The translations under genes and the position numbers were made by a program. Below, piece by piece: positions 9,825 to 20,000 of a DNA stretch of 64,000 nt (position 1 is its first letter; the number at the start of each line of letters is the position of its first letter). The notes under the pieces are model-generated. The model saw only the letters and a program-made list of their open reading frames with translations. It was not told the DNA's origin and searched no databases. The stretch spans positions 688,507-752,506 of the forward strand of contig MU006225.1 in the NCBI GenBank assembly GCA_010093685.1. Direction: 5' to 3'. The DNA comes from Ophiobolus disseminans. Lineage: Eukaryota; Ascomycota; Dothideomycetes; Pleosporales; Phaeosphaeriaceae.

Positions 9825-10676
9825 ATGCGCGAAAACTCCTTCTTCACCCACCTCAATTACGACGTCCGCTGCATGATTTTCGATCTGCTGGACTTGCCGC
9901 CTATCTCACATGACTCTTTGGGCCTTGTCTTATCCTGCCGAAAGGCTGTGGATGAAACCGAGCAAGCCGCTGTGCGAGGTCTGAATCGCCGTTTTGCTAG
10001 CATCATAGCTACTACCGCGCGGAAGGATCCTATACCGCCACCATCCAAGTTCCCGCATAGCGCCAGCTTCGCAGATATGGGCAGGATCACAATTACGGTT
10101 GGCTGGGAATACATGTGCGAGCCTTTCCGAAATGTGGCATTTCTGGAAGAGGTATTGAGCTACTATTTCTCTGAAGTGACGATAGTTTGCAAGACAGCAG
10201 AGAAGTCTCAGGCACTAACAGACACCGCGTCAGTCCAAACCCACGATGCACGTGACTTTATGCTTATGGCATTTCTGGGTCAAAATTTCCGCTGGAAGGC
10301 AGAGTACACCATCTGCAGGATCTTGGAGCATATCGAGATGTACCAGCGACATTATCGGCACCCAGGGAACCCTTACGCCAGCTCTACGGAGATTCCCACT
10401 AGGACCAAGAAAATTGTGTTCAGTTATGGAAACGTTGATGAGAACTCTGGGGGGTTTGAATGCTTGAAGGTGCAGTACAGCGACAAATTCAAAGAGATTA
10501 TGCGCCGGGAAGGTGGGATGGATGTGGCTGCCTATTCCTGGCCCACCTTGGTTCAGTACCGTAGAGACGAAGAAGGTGGCATGATGTCTATCTCTTCTGG
10601 GGAGCGGTGGGTGAACAGAGTCAATGGATCCGGGCTTTATCACGCTTGGACAGACGAGGAGCTTCGCCAAGGCTAG
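9825..10676 (+). CDS. F-box-like hypothetical protein
   Basis: 283 aa from the first in-frame ATG at 9825. The open frame extends to a GTG at 9777 and adds a proline-rich NNRPPPPYETP stretch, so an upstream exon or earlier start is possible. Residues FFTHLNYDVRCMIFDLLDLPPIS followed by LGLVLSCRKAVDETEQ reproduce the spacing 'F-box-like helix, then LxLSCR' of the family at 2487 and 3661, at lower similarity. The rest is not recognised. No membrane segment is seen and no frame damage. Confidence 0.62.
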   Translation: MRENSFFTHLNYDVRCMIFDLLDLPPISHDSLGLVLSCRKAVDETEQAAVRGLNRRFASIIATTARKDPIPPPSKFPHSASFADMGRITITVGWEYMCEPFRNVAFLEEVLSYYFSEVTIVCKTAEKSQALTDTASVQTHDARDFMLMAFLGQNFRWKAEYTICRILEHIEMYQRHYRHPGNPYASSTEIPTRTKKIVFSYGNVDENSGGFECLKVQYSDKFKEIMRREGGMDVAAYSWPTLVQYRRDEEGGMMSISSGERWVNRVNGSGLYHAWTDEELRQG

Positions 10677-11390
10677 AGGAAGGCAATGACCCGTTACTGC
10701 TGGCGTAGTAAGCGATGGTACTTTGCGTAGGGAAAGTCTTGGAGCATAATATATGATTTGGGATTTCGGTACTTCCCGGCCGGCAGGTGGCTATATATTG
10801 CAACACAAGGGCACCCTACATTCTGTAGTACTTTAGGCAGCGTCCAGAGCTAGATTGTCTCATGACCAAGGACGTGAACATACACAGTAAGAATGAGAAG
10901 AGAGGATATTAAGCTTGGTGGTATACCTTCGTATCAAGAGCGCACGCAAGCGACGATGAAACATAGTATGAAGTGGTGTTGAAGATAGAGCTCGTGATGA
11001 TGGTGTTGAAGTCGAGTAATCGTTCGGCTTGTGAGGATGCCGACAGTCGCCGCCGAGGCTGCAATGGACGTGTCAACGTTGAGCCACGTCCACAGCTGCA
11101 CTTTGAAGAGGTCACTGATCCTTACGTCGCGCGATCACAAGCGACTCAGCTGCGTCGAATCATGTGCACGGAGCTTGCCGTCTGTTGCTCATCTGATGAA
11201 CGCTCACGCCTGTTTAGTCGCCTACTTAGAGTTGCCTCGGCCCACGGCCTTCCCCACATGAAAGACATGCCTGAGCCGACGCGATCACCTAACGCGCGTA
11301 ACAGAGCCTCACATAATATCTCCTCCTCCTCGCTCTCTTTCTCAGGCTTCACAATCACGATACCCAGATTTTAGTTACATACAGATCAAT
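10677..11390. other. Intergenic region
   Basis: A 714 bp stretch between the F-box-like gene and the nitronate monooxygenase gene. Overlapping short ORFs in several frames share no protein-like character. A CT-rich segment just before 11391 looks like a normal fungal promoter or 5' UTR. Confidence 0.35.
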
Positions 11391-12618
11391 ATGCCTTTCA
11401 ACACGGAGCTCACGAGGGCGCTCGGCATCCGAGGTAAGCTAGCTAGACCACTATCCCAGAAGTTCGACACTGACTATGGAAAGTGCCCGTTGTTCAGGGC
11501 GGTATGCAATGGGTAGGATATGCTGAGCTCGCCAGTGCAGTCAGCAATGCCGGAGGTCTAGGAATAGTATGCCCAACATCAGCTCTCCTCTGTCGAGCAG
11601 CAACTCACGATGAGTGTAGTTGACCGCCCTTACCCAACCCTCGCCCGAAGATCTCCGCAAAGAGATTCGCCGCTGCCGAACGATGACCAAGTATCCCTTT
11701 GGTGTAAATCTCACGCTCCTCCCTGCGATGGTACCGCCGGACTATGCCGCATACGCACGTGTTATCATCGAGGAGAAGATCAACATCGTAGAGACAGCTG
11801 GAAACAGTCCAGGTCCAGTCATTAAGCAGCTGAAGGCTGCTGGAACAATAATTCTTCACAAGTGTACCACCATCAGGCACGCGCAGTCGGCTGTGAAGCT
11901 TGGTGTGGATTTTCTGTCAATCGATGGCTTTGAATGCGCCGGACACGTTGGCGAGACCGACATCACGAACTTCATCTTGTTGAGCAAGGCTAGACAAACA
12001 CTTGGTGTGCCCTTCATCGCGTCGGGTGGTTTCGCAGATGGCCAGGGTCTGGCAGCTGCTCTTGCGCTAGGAGCTTGTGGTATCAACATGGGCACCAGGT
12101 TTATGTGCACAGTGGAGGCACCTATCCACAACAACATCAAGCAGGCGATTGTTGATGCGCAAGAAACAGACACCACGCTTGTGCTCAGGCGGTGGAAGAA
12201 CACTTCGCGCCTCTTCGCAAACAAGGTTGCGCTACAAGCTGTCGACATTGAGAAGACTAGCCAGACCGGCAAATTTGAGGAGGTCGCTGGGTATGTCAGC
12301 GGCAAGCGAGGCCGGCAGGTCTTCTTGAACGGCGATAAAGACTTTGGCGTAAGATTATGAAAGCCAGGAAATGTGTTCGAAAACTAACAAACTTGACAGG
12401 TCTGGACTGCTGGTCAAGTTATCGGTTTGATCCACGATATTCCTACGAACGAAGTGCTGCTTAAGCGCATCGAGCGCGAGGCTGTCGATGCCATGAAGCA
12501 GTCACAGAACCTATACATCGAAGAGGGCCAACAACCTGTCGCACCGGGAGCTAGCGTGAACGAGAAGTCGAATAACCCTGGAGCGGAGATTTGGGGCATT
12601 GGCAAGAGCAAGCTATAG
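11391..12618 (+). CDS. Nitronate monooxygenase (2-nitropropane dioxygenase type)
   Basis: FMN-dependent enzyme that oxidises nitronates such as propionate 3-nitronate, a detoxification role. Four exons: 11391-11433, 11484-11566, 11620-12348 and 12400-12618, giving 357 aa with exact phase closure. The TIM-barrel landmarks are VVQGGMQWVGYAELASAVSNAGGLG at the N-terminus (spanning exons 1-2), NIVETAGNSPGPVIK, DGFECAGHVGE (the family's AGHxG loop with the catalytic-site His), and FIASGGFADGQG plus GINMGTRF for FMN phosphate binding. A 43 bp first exon explains why the open frame seems to begin internally. Class assignment beyond the family is not attempted. Confidence 0.9.
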
Positions 12619-12946
12619 ACATGTACAATATGGGAGTGTGATGAATCTGGTTCATCAAGTCAATTGATGTGTTGTAATAGAAAAGTGTACTTCACTTGTT
12701 GGTGATAGCAGTGTTGATGGTCACGCCCAATTTTCGTGGAAATTGCTCAATGGCCACATGCGCATCACTCAAATTCAATATTCAAAGTCTGTTATGTACC
12801 TGACTCTCAGCAGAAGACTGTCTTCCAAACCTCCTATTCAACCGCCTTCCACCGACCTCGAATATCCATCTATTATACGTCCTCGACAACCAAGACACTA
12901 TATACAAATATCTTCCTACGACCAGCATTACTATACAAACCCCAAA
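12619..12946. other. Intergenic region
   Basis: 3' end of the nitronate monooxygenase gene and the probable promoter of the small protein at 12947. No other feature. Confidence 0.35.
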
Positions 12947-13099
12947 ATGCCTCGAAGCCTCAATAGCAACGCGCACGACTTCCAGCATCACAACGCCGCC
13001 ACTGCACTAGCTCTCATCGTATTCGCCCAGATGGCAGGGTTACTCTTCGGGCTATGGTACATCGTCACCAGCTATCAGACACAGTATACGGCATTCTGA
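12947..13099 (+). CDS. Small single-pass membrane protein (50 aa)
   Basis: An ATG in good context (CCAAAATGCC) opens a 50-residue frame. Its second half is one hydrophobic helix (ATALALIVFAQMAGLLFGLWYIV, shown in part as residues about 18-40) followed by a short polar tail. The open frame continues upstream but that part is low complexity and lacks protein character. Support for reality comes from a related sequence 450 bp downstream with the same hydrophobic core and AQ...G.W.I spacing. Function unknown. Confidence 0.45.
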   Translation: MPRSLNSNAHDFQHHNAATALALIVFAQMAGLLFGLWYIVTSYQTQYTAF

Positions 13100-13401
13100 G
13101 ATGGGAGGGCGTTGGTCACGTAAGTATGGGGACGCATGGCATTGAATGTTCGGAGACTGACTGATAGCAGTAGTTCATTCAGTACACCAATTGAATGTTC
13201 GCCATCTATTCACGTTACAAACACCCCATATACACTACGCTTGCTTTTCTTCGCTTTCTGATCTACTGACTACCTTGCTGTCGACGCGTTAACTTAACAC
13301 ATTCGATAACTCATAAGCTGTACCGCTACTTGGCTCTCAAGAACACACGCTCTTCCTCTACCAAACTTTTCCGCTAGTATCAGTATCAAGAGGCTACCAG
13401 G
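13100..13401. other. Intergenic region
   Basis: A 302 bp spacer between two related small genes. Nothing else is recognised. Confidence 0.3.
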
Positions 13402-13580
13402 ATGTCGCCTTCCCACGAAACGAATCGCGCTACGAGTCTGCTGTTCTGTTGGTGGCTATCGTGCTTGCTCAGGTTGTTTGCATTGTTCTCGGCTTTTGGT
13501 GGATTGACAGGCAGCAGTCCGCGATAACGGAAACTCGGATGAATATCAGGGTGGCTCAGAATCGTAGTGCGCTTATATAG
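13402..13580 (+). pseudogene. Frameshifted relative of the 12947 small membrane protein
   Basis: A frame from about 13410 to the TAG at 13578-13580 encodes a hydrophobic helix VLLVAIVLAQVVCIVLGFWWI. It resembles the core of the 12947 product (LALIVFAQMAGLLFGLWYI) in length, AQ position and the aromatic end. No ATG opens this frame nearby. The well-placed ATG at 13402 is one frame off, so a single-base indel after codon 3 would explain it. A spliced 5' exon is the alternative. Tandem duplication with decay is the preferred reading. Confidence 0.35.
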
Positions 13581-13834
13581 GGAAGTCGAACATGTGAGTT
13601 GGCTGATTTGCGGTGAAGGTGTTGTGGGTGCGTTTGCCGTGACTGCCCGTTATAGCGAGAGAAGTACAGGACGGTCACTCACCACAGTCGCTCTTACCCA
13701 GTACAAATACTCGTGCCACGCTAACGGTATTTTGAGTCCACACTTTCTGCAACCTCAGTGCTCACTGCACCACCCACTACCTACAAGTACACTCCTCAAC
13801 TCTCAGGCGCCCGAACGTCGAACGATCCCTCACC

Positions 13835-14857
13835 GTGCGCAAGCGTTGTGCGAAAAAGATACTCGCACAAAACTCGGCTCCATCTAGCGTTCAAGACCCG
13901 TACCGTCACTGCTCCAGCCTTGGGGTCGAAATCCTCTATTCTGTTCGAACGACAGAAGCCGTGGGCGACGTTCAGACTGGCGGCTTCTTCCTCTTGCCGA
14001 CAGAGCTACGGCTGGAGGTCTACAAGTACCTGATTCACGATTGCCTCGGCGAGGGTTTCGCAGCCGATGCTGCTGGATTGTATCTTTCTTGTCGCCAGAT
14101 ACACAACAAATTGGAAGCCGAAGCAATTGCGAAGATCAGGTCATTACTCATGGCGAAAGGCGGCTATCAGAGAGACACTCAGGGATGCGGGACTATACGA
14201 TTTGGACTGTCAAAAGATCGAGCTCGTCGCGGGAAAGAATCTGATCTCAACGTCCAACTACCATCGCTAAGAGCGTCGTATGCAGGGGACAAGAACCCCG
14301 AGGATCACCTGGATTTCCGGACCATGGCAGAATATTTACTTCCTGTACTCCATTTGCCATGGAATGTCCTGACATTAAACTTCGACAAGGCTAGCGGAGC
14401 TGTGATTGACTTTAGAGACGTCAACTATCTATCTGTTTACCTCTTCTATCAGCTTCAGCGACGCACTACTGCCGATGCAGCTGTGTTTTGACAGATTAAA
14501 CGACTAGTATTGGTATACCCCCATCCTACGGATGATGATCTGTATGATGTGTTTAGAGTGCTTTTCGACATATTCGTATTCATACGACACGCCCCGCGCG
14601 GGCCAGAATCCCGCAAGCGTGCAAAGAAAGGGCGGATTTGCAAGAGTTCTAACACCAAAGAGAAACAATGGCGCCTCGTGCTCGACTTTGACCAGAATAT
14701 TGAGGCACCCGAACATGCGTCATGGAGATTCTACAAGGCTCAGTCACGGCTCCTTAAGGTAACACGTATGCTCGGTGGCGTGGACGAACCGAACTCAGAC
14801 GAGAACATGTATGACATAGATGTCAGTGATGACTCTGAGTCCGAGTCCGATACCTAG
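13835..14857 (+). pseudogene. Third F-box-like 'LPTELRLEVY' paralogue, interrupted by TGA
   Basis: The frame carries LPTELRLEVYKYLI and LYLSCRQIHNKLEAEAIAKIRSLL, close to the genes at 2487 and 3661. It is interrupted by one TGA at 14489-14491, after which the same frame resumes with QIKRLVLVYPHP and runs to 14857. A 60 bp in-frame 'intron' (14435-14494) could remove the stop. It would delete YLSVYLFYQL, which matches MYLNLFYRL in the 3661 paralogue, so exon status is preferred. There is also no in-frame ATG before the conserved block. Together these suggest a pseudogene, or possibly stop readthrough. The C-terminus is acidic (SDDSESESDT). Confidence 0.6.
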
Positions 14858-15365
14858 GCTGAGGCGATGGAGGATGCGGCTCGGATAAGGGTCTGATATA
14901 AAGATGAGGGTGTAGGATAATCATGCGGGTTACTTTTCAATTGATTTCATGGTGGTCTCAGTAATCTCTCATTCGAAAGATTCAATACACTTTGATAATC
15001 CGGCGTCAGCTCATGTCTTTTGAGGTTGACCTACCTAAGCGATTCGCGTGGTGGAGTACCAGTAAGCGGCTTCCGTGGCCCACCGTAAAGAACACTCAGC
15101 ACATGCGTACTCAATTTACCCGCGATTAGGTGTGCGTACTCAAACTATCTTATTGGTGAGGTGATGTGTTCCACGGCATGCTTACGACCAGGGCTGAGGC
15201 GGAGTTGCGCAATCGACTCAGCCTTGTGCCTTGTGTTCGCCGAGGCAAGAGCCATTGCTTTTTCTCCCAACAGACCAGTGGTTTTCCATCGACCTGTGTT
15301 CTAGTTTTCTCTCCTACGTTGAGATCTACTTCAATCAGCGTTGTTAAGCTCCAAAGCGTACCGAT
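14858..15365. other. Intergenic region
   Basis: A 508 bp region with no recognisable gene. The part before 15366 is the likely promoter of the ankyrin-type gene. Confidence 0.35.
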
Positions 15366-16142
15366 ATGACTCAAAACGCAGATAGTGAAGTCAGTGACGA
15401 CCCTACGAGCGTCCTGGCGGACTTGACGACGAAGTTCGCCGGTACTACCCTCAATGATACGCCAGCCAAGACGAAGCGGATCATTCTTCCAGTCCGATCG
15501 GTCACCAAAACTTCCAGGTCCTCGCAGTTTAATACACCTCAGAAACATGTCTGTATCGAGGAAGCGAGGCACGAATGTCGTGTCGGCAGCATTGCGCAAG
15601 TGCCTTCGCTCTCAGATATCTCCTCGGATCAAGACCTTTCACTTCAAGGCATAGACGAGGAGGGCAATACCGCATTAATTCTTGCCTCAGCTGCCGCGAC
15701 CCCTTTCGGGAGCTCGGTCGCTATACTTAGTAACCTACTGTCCAACGGTGCGGACATCAACGCAAGGAACAGACGAGGCCGAACAGCGCTCATGGAAGCA
15801 GCGTTTCGGGGAAAGTTTCACAATGTGAATCTTTTACTGGACGACAAGTGGGAAGTAAAGGTCGATGTGGACATGAGGGATGACAAAGGGTTACGGGCAA
15901 TTGATTTCGCAACTGATGACATGAAGTGGAAGGAGGAGAGAAGAAGAAGATGCAACGAGAGCCCGGAGCTCTTGAAGCAGGGTCCTCTGGACGATTCACT
16001 TAGAGAGCTGGTTGAAACACGTCTAAGAATGGAGTCGACTCGGACAAAGAAGCTCTTCGTTGGAAAGAAGTCTGAACGACATACTGTACTACCGCGGCAG
16101 GTACAACTGCTGATAAGCACACAAGGAACGATAGTGTGCTAG
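15366..16142 (+). CDS. Small ankyrin-repeat protein
   Basis: A 258 aa single-exon frame with two to three ankyrin units: GNTALILASAA...LLSNGADINARNRRGRTALMEAAFRGKFHNVNLLLD, then VDMRDDKGLRAIDFATDD (about residues 99-185). The N-terminus is Ser/Thr-rich and unstructured. The C-terminus is charged, with EERRRRC and RTKKLFVGKK. Such ankyrin pieces mediate protein-protein contacts. The gene lies just outside the NLR cassette and directly upstream of the coiled-coil ORF in another frame. A splice joining the two was looked for and not found. The partner is unknown. Confidence 0.6.
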   Translation: MTQNADSEVSDDPTSVLADLTTKFAGTTLNDTPAKTKRIILPVRSVTKTSRSSQFNTPQKHVCIEEARHECRVGSIAQVPSLSDISSDQDLSLQGIDEEGNTALILASAAATPFGSSVAILSNLLSNGADINARNRRGRTALMEAAFRGKFHNVNLLLDDKWEVKVDVDMRDDKGLRAIDFATDDMKWKEERRRRCNESPELLKQGPLDDSLRELVETRLRMESTRTKKLFVGKKSERHTVLPRQVQLLISTQGTIVC

Positions 16143-16144
16143 CT

Positions 16145-16759
16145 ATGCCATCAGCAGCAACTAGAACATGTGAGACGGAAATCGTGACGAACGTTGCTTT
16201 GCCTCAAGAGGTCAACTTGCCCAGGCAATCCGTTGGGGATGAGGGGTGCCAATCTTCTCCAGTGGTGTCTCTCCTTTCATTTGAAGAGCAGCTGGCCGGA
16301 ATGAACAAGGTTATACAGGAACAGACAAAGTTACTGCAGAGAGTCGAGCTGTCTTTGAAGGAGTATTCAGCTCAACGTGGCATCTTAGAGGACATCCGAG
16401 CGGACACTGCGAGGAACCGCGCGGAGACTGAGAAAATTCGAGCGGAGACTGCACAAATTCGAGCCGACACGCAAAAATTGCAAGGAAAAACCTCGGAGCA
16501 GCTTCGCGAGTGGCTAGCCATGTTCAAAGAAACTCAAGCCACGATTTTGTTGCCTCGGACAGACAATGCGATGGACCTCATCAACTTGTGCTTGGACGAA
16601 GTTGACGTCGTACCGCCATCTGCTTCGGAAACATGCCAGATGACTGTCCTAGGCGTCGAAGAAAAGCGTAGACTTGCAGGCAAACTCAATACAGTACTTT
16701 GCAAAACCGCCCTCACCCTTTGCGCAAGCGACGTTTCTGCAGAACCCCTGTTGAGCTAG
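16145..16759 (+). CDS. Coiled-coil protein with heptad repeats
   Basis: About 204 aa from the ATG at 16145. The centre (about residues 55-125) is a coiled coil with near-perfect heptads: IRADTAR, NRAETEK, IRAETAQ, IRADTQK. No enzyme motif is seen. The last 23 codons (from about 16689) lie inside the outer end of the NLR inverted repeat, and a reversed copy of that 3' end occurs at 24960-25055. The right-hand NLR copy therefore carries a passenger piece of this gene, suggesting the left copy is the source. Function unknown; it may work with the ankyrin protein upstream. Confidence 0.5.
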   Translation: MPSAATRTCETEIVTNVALPQEVNLPRQSVGDEGCQSSPVVSLLSFEEQLAGMNKVIQEQTKLLQRVELSLKEYSAQRGILEDIRADTARNRAETEKIRAETAQIRADTQKLQGKTSEQLREWLAMFKETQATILLPRTDNAMDLINLCLDEVDVVPPSASETCQMTVLGVEEKRRLAGKLNTVLCKTALTLCASDVSAEPLLS

Positions 16760-16986
16760 GATATCCCTTGCTAGTCTCAGCCAATCGTAGAGTACCGAGA
16801 TCGACTAGCTGTAAGTGAGCTAGCTCACAATCTTGAGGCACTCCTGCATGTAAAACAGGTCTACTGCAATCCTATACGCTTAACATACAAGACTAAATTA
16901 CACTTTGTTGCAAGTCGCTAGCTAAGTCGTGCATTTCGCCTTTTCTAAGGAGTATCTCTTTAAGCGTATACAAGAAATAAGTCTAC

Positions 16987-19769
16987 TTACTCAGCCTCCC
17001 CTTCCTCAGACTCCCACTCTTCCAAGGCTGCTAAAGATGACTTGAGATCAGGGTGACTAGGTTTTAGTACTCGCTGACGCTGCTGCACACATTGTCTCAT
17101 CAAGGCCACGGCCTCTGCATTCCGACCTTGTGATTTCCATGTGAAGGCTAGGTTGGCCATGCTGTTCAGCGTGTCTGGATGGTCCGCTCCCAGCTTCTTC
17201 TTGCTCGTCTCCATCACTTGCACCTCCAGCTCTTCTGCTGCATCCCACCGCCCTTGNNNNNNNNNNNNNNNNNNNNNNNNNNNNNNNNNNNNNNNNNNNN
17301 NNNNNNNNNNNNNNNNNNNNNNNNNNNNNNNNNNNNNNNNNNNNNNNNNNNNNNNNNNNNNNNNNNNNNNNNNNNNNNNNNNNNNNNNNNNNNNNNNNNN
17401 NNNNNNNNNNNNNNNNNNNNNNNNNNNNNNNNNNNNNNNNNNNNNNNNNNNNNNNNNNNNNNNNNNNNNNNNNNNNNNNNNNNNNNNNNNNNNNNNNNNN
17501 NNNNNNNNNNNNNNNNNNNNNNNNNNNNNNNNNNNNNNNNNNNNNNNNNNNNNNNNNNNNNNNNNNNNNNNNNNNNNNNNNNNNNNNNNNNNNNNNNNNN
17601 NNNNNNNNNNNNNNNNNNNNNNNNNNNNNNNNNNNNNNNNNNNNNNNNNNNNNNNNNNNNNNNNNNNNNNNNNNNNNNNNNNNNNNNNNNNNNNNNNNNN
17701 NNNNNNNNNNNNNNNNNNNNNNNNNNNNNNNNNNNNNNNNNNNNNNNNNNNNNNNNNNNNNNNNNNNNNNNNNNNNNNNNNNNNNNNNNNNNNNNNNNNN
17801 NNNNNNNNNNNNNNNNNNNNNNNNNNNNNNNNNNNNNNNNNNNNNNNNNNNNNNNNNNNNNNNNNNNNNNNNNNNNNNNNNGTAAGTCGAGGCTAGATTG
17901 GCCATGCTGGTCAGCGTGTCTGGATGGTCCGCTCCTAGCTTCTTCTTGCGAGTCTCCATCACTTGCACCTCCAGCTTCTCAGCGTCGTCCCATCGGCCTC
18001 CAAGCTTGAATGCTAACCCAACCATGGCTACGCTCCACAGCGTGTCCTCGTGCTCTTGCCCTAGTACCTTCTTCCGCGCTTTCATTGCCTTTATAGCTAG
18101 CATCTCAGCATCAGCAATGTTTCCTATCCTCTCTGCAAACCACGCTGCACGGTAGAGCAGCGTAGCCCATTCTGCTAGGGACGACTTGTCCTCTGGCTGC
18201 TGTCCTACAGCAGCTTTAACATGCGCGAAAAGCGCCTGGCATGCTATCCAGTTCTTGTACTCTCCGGTTGGAAACGTGTCGCGAAGATTACTAACAAATT
18301 GCTGCTTCCATCGCTCAAGTTTGCCATTTGCAATAAGCCATCTCCGTGTCGCAAGCTGCACAAGACTGTGCATCTCGAAAGTAGCGCACTCTGCGCTAAT
18401 AGAGATTAAGCAGAGGTCGCGGAGCGCCCCCACGTCGTTCTCAAAGTTCATTCCATCTCCACCACTTTCTCTACGTTCTCGTTGAGCATCAGGCTCACTC
18501 TTAGTACGACTAAAAAAAGCCTTTAGACGCTGCCTTGTTGACTTTTCTCTCCTGTTGGAAGCTGTGCTTGCCCTTTCTACTCTTTGACCGCCGTGGATAA
18601 GTGTTTCTGGAATTCCCTGCCGGTCGAAGAAGCTCATCAGTGATAGCAGGTCAGCCGCCGTCGGTCTATGATGCCGTAGGTGCTCAAAAGATATTTGCCA
18701 TGTAATAATGATTGAGTTCTTAGCCTCTGGATCTCTTCGAAGCTGTCCTGCTTCGTGATTTAGCAGGCTTGTCTTTTTGCTCTCGCTACGCCAAAAGTCT
18801 TCCAAATACTGTGCTACTGAGCAACGAGGTGCGCTTTGCCAGATGTATGCAGCAGCTTGTACAAGAGCGAGCGGCATATACTCAAGTGCCGCTGCAAGTT
18901 CAAGAATATTGCTATTATCTTCCTCTGCTCGTAGTTTCTTCTTAAACAGCGCCAGTGCCTGCGCCTTATCCATCGGCTCAACATTGATAATGTTGCGCTG
19001 CTCGACCAAGTTTCGTGCCACCTCCTTATTCCGCGTCGTGACGAGGATGGAGCCGCGCTCGCAGTGGGGAAGGTACTCGCGCAGCGGTTTCCGAATGGCC
19101 TGCGCGTTGGTGGATTGGCCTTGGCCGTCGTTGTTTGCTTGACTGCTAAGAAGAAAGCGAGCGTTGTCTACATTGTCTAGCACAAGAAGCCACCGCTGCC
19201 TGCTGTCGCACAGCCAGTCGTGCACCAGCTTGAAGATATTTGCCTGTGGATCTTGCCGTCCAGCAATCTTAACCTGATCGGCGATGTCGCGGAAGCTCTG
19301 CTCAAACCGGGCGGCGTTGCTAGCATGCACCCAGAATACCCACGTCTTGGACGATCGCTCACGCGTGCGATAGGCATGCTCAATGACAAGCTGCGACTTT
19401 CTTCTCTGCCGTTAGCGTGTGCTGTCGTTGATGGGGATGCAAACAACTAAGTTACTCACCCAACGCCGCCTAGACCGACAAGCGCCACACGCGAGCCTGA
19501 CGCAGCGCATCTTTGGCAAACTTGTTCAAGTATTGTCCCTCGCTCAACAAAGTCTGCGTCGCGGGCAAAAGGTATCACGATGGATGGTAGTGGTGGAGTC
19601 TCTGGCCGCTCTTCAGGCGGGGTTTGTTAGCGCTTGCCTGGGTCCTCTCCGCCCCGGGGCAGTTCCGCAACTCACCAGGTGCCTGGTAAAACATAGCATC
19701 CACGTTGCCGTTAATGATGCCGGCTTGGAAGCCAGCGTTTGCGTCGCCAAAAGAAAAAGTGGAGCTCAT
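16987..19769 (-). CDS. Fungal NLR: PP-like amyloid motif, NB-ARC, TPR (PNT1-like)
   Basis: STAND-type immune/cell-death receptor. Exons on the minus strand are 19769-19676, 19610-19460 and 19400-16987; the last includes an assembly gap. Residues 1-31 hold a short amyloid-type motif, NAGFQAGIING within FGDANAGFQ.... A linker ERPETPPLPSIVIPF follows, then NB-ARC. P-loop GLGGVGKSQL (77-86) is split by intron 2; Walker B is WLLVLDNVD. GSILVTTRNKEVA and EYMPLALVQAAAYI (the GLPL-type site) follow. The C-terminus has 42-residue TPR units (KKLGADHPDTLTSMANLA). This is the PP/NB-ARC/TPR order described for PNT1, which signals to HELLP. It is divergent from a HELLP-like gene 231 bp away. No stops are seen outside the gap; the frame changes across the gap because its stated length is not a multiple of 3. 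Confidence 0.9.
17257..17881. other. Assembly gap (625 N) inside the TPR repeat array
   Basis: A run of N of length 625, which is not a multiple of 3, so the frames on the two sides do not match. Both edges are in the 126 bp TPR repeat (KKLGADHPDTL units). The gap was therefore most likely caused by near-identical tandem units, and the true unit number is unknown. Confidence 0.95.
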
Positions 19770-20000
19770 GATACTCTAGTAGTAATGTTAAAACAGTGGT
19801 GTCTGCGATCAAGTGCCAGCTAGAGCTCAGCTGTACTTCAGCCTGGCGGTTCACATGCGCTTCAACTGCGCATTAACGTTCAGCCCTGTTCAGTCTACCC
19901 CTCAGCTGAAAGCCTGTATTCTATCTCTCTCTTCTAGACTTACATCTTCTCTGTCCCTCTATTCTTCCTTTCTTTATTCAGTTGTTGTTGTTAGTGCGAG
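19770..20000. promoter_or_regulatory. Shared promoter of the NLR and the HELLP-like gene
   Basis: A 231 bp gap separates the two divergent start codons. The NLR-proximal half (to about 19860) is duplicated upstream of the second NLR copy. The HELLP-proximal half is CT-rich, typical of a fungal 5' UTR. Head-to-head spacing this short suggests co-regulation, which is inference. Confidence 0.45.

Larger units (their letters stand above)
16689..19860. repeat. Left arm of large inverted repeat (NLR copy 1)
   Basis: It is reverse-complementary to 22080-25055. The outer edge is sharp: ATACAGTACTTTGCA at 16689-16703 pairs with 25041-25055, whereas the adjoining bases differ. The inner edge lies upstream of the NLR start: GTCTGCGATC at 19801-19810 pairs with the matching GGTCGCAGAC at about 22130. 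The arm includes the NLR coding sequence, its introns and about 300 bp of 3' flank. Most mismatches I compared by eye in the flank are transitions. Confidence 0.85.

Noticed and set aside
12743..12946. Longer N-terminus for the small membrane protein
   Set aside because: Low-complexity Pro/Ser/Tyr sequence that looks like translated promoter; the ATG at 12947 has better context.
14435..14494. 60 bp intron removing the TGA of the third F-box-like paralogue
   Set aside because: Weak donor (GTTTAC), no clear branch site, and the removed codons match conserved residues in the paralogue.
16101..16142. 42 bp intron joining the ankyrin and coiled-coil ORFs
   Set aside because: Splicing there leads into a frame with an early stop rather than the coiled-coil frame.
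17141..18009. Plus-strand ORFs spanning the N run
   Set aside because: They are open only because the N run contains no stops. The real frame is the NLR on the minus strand.
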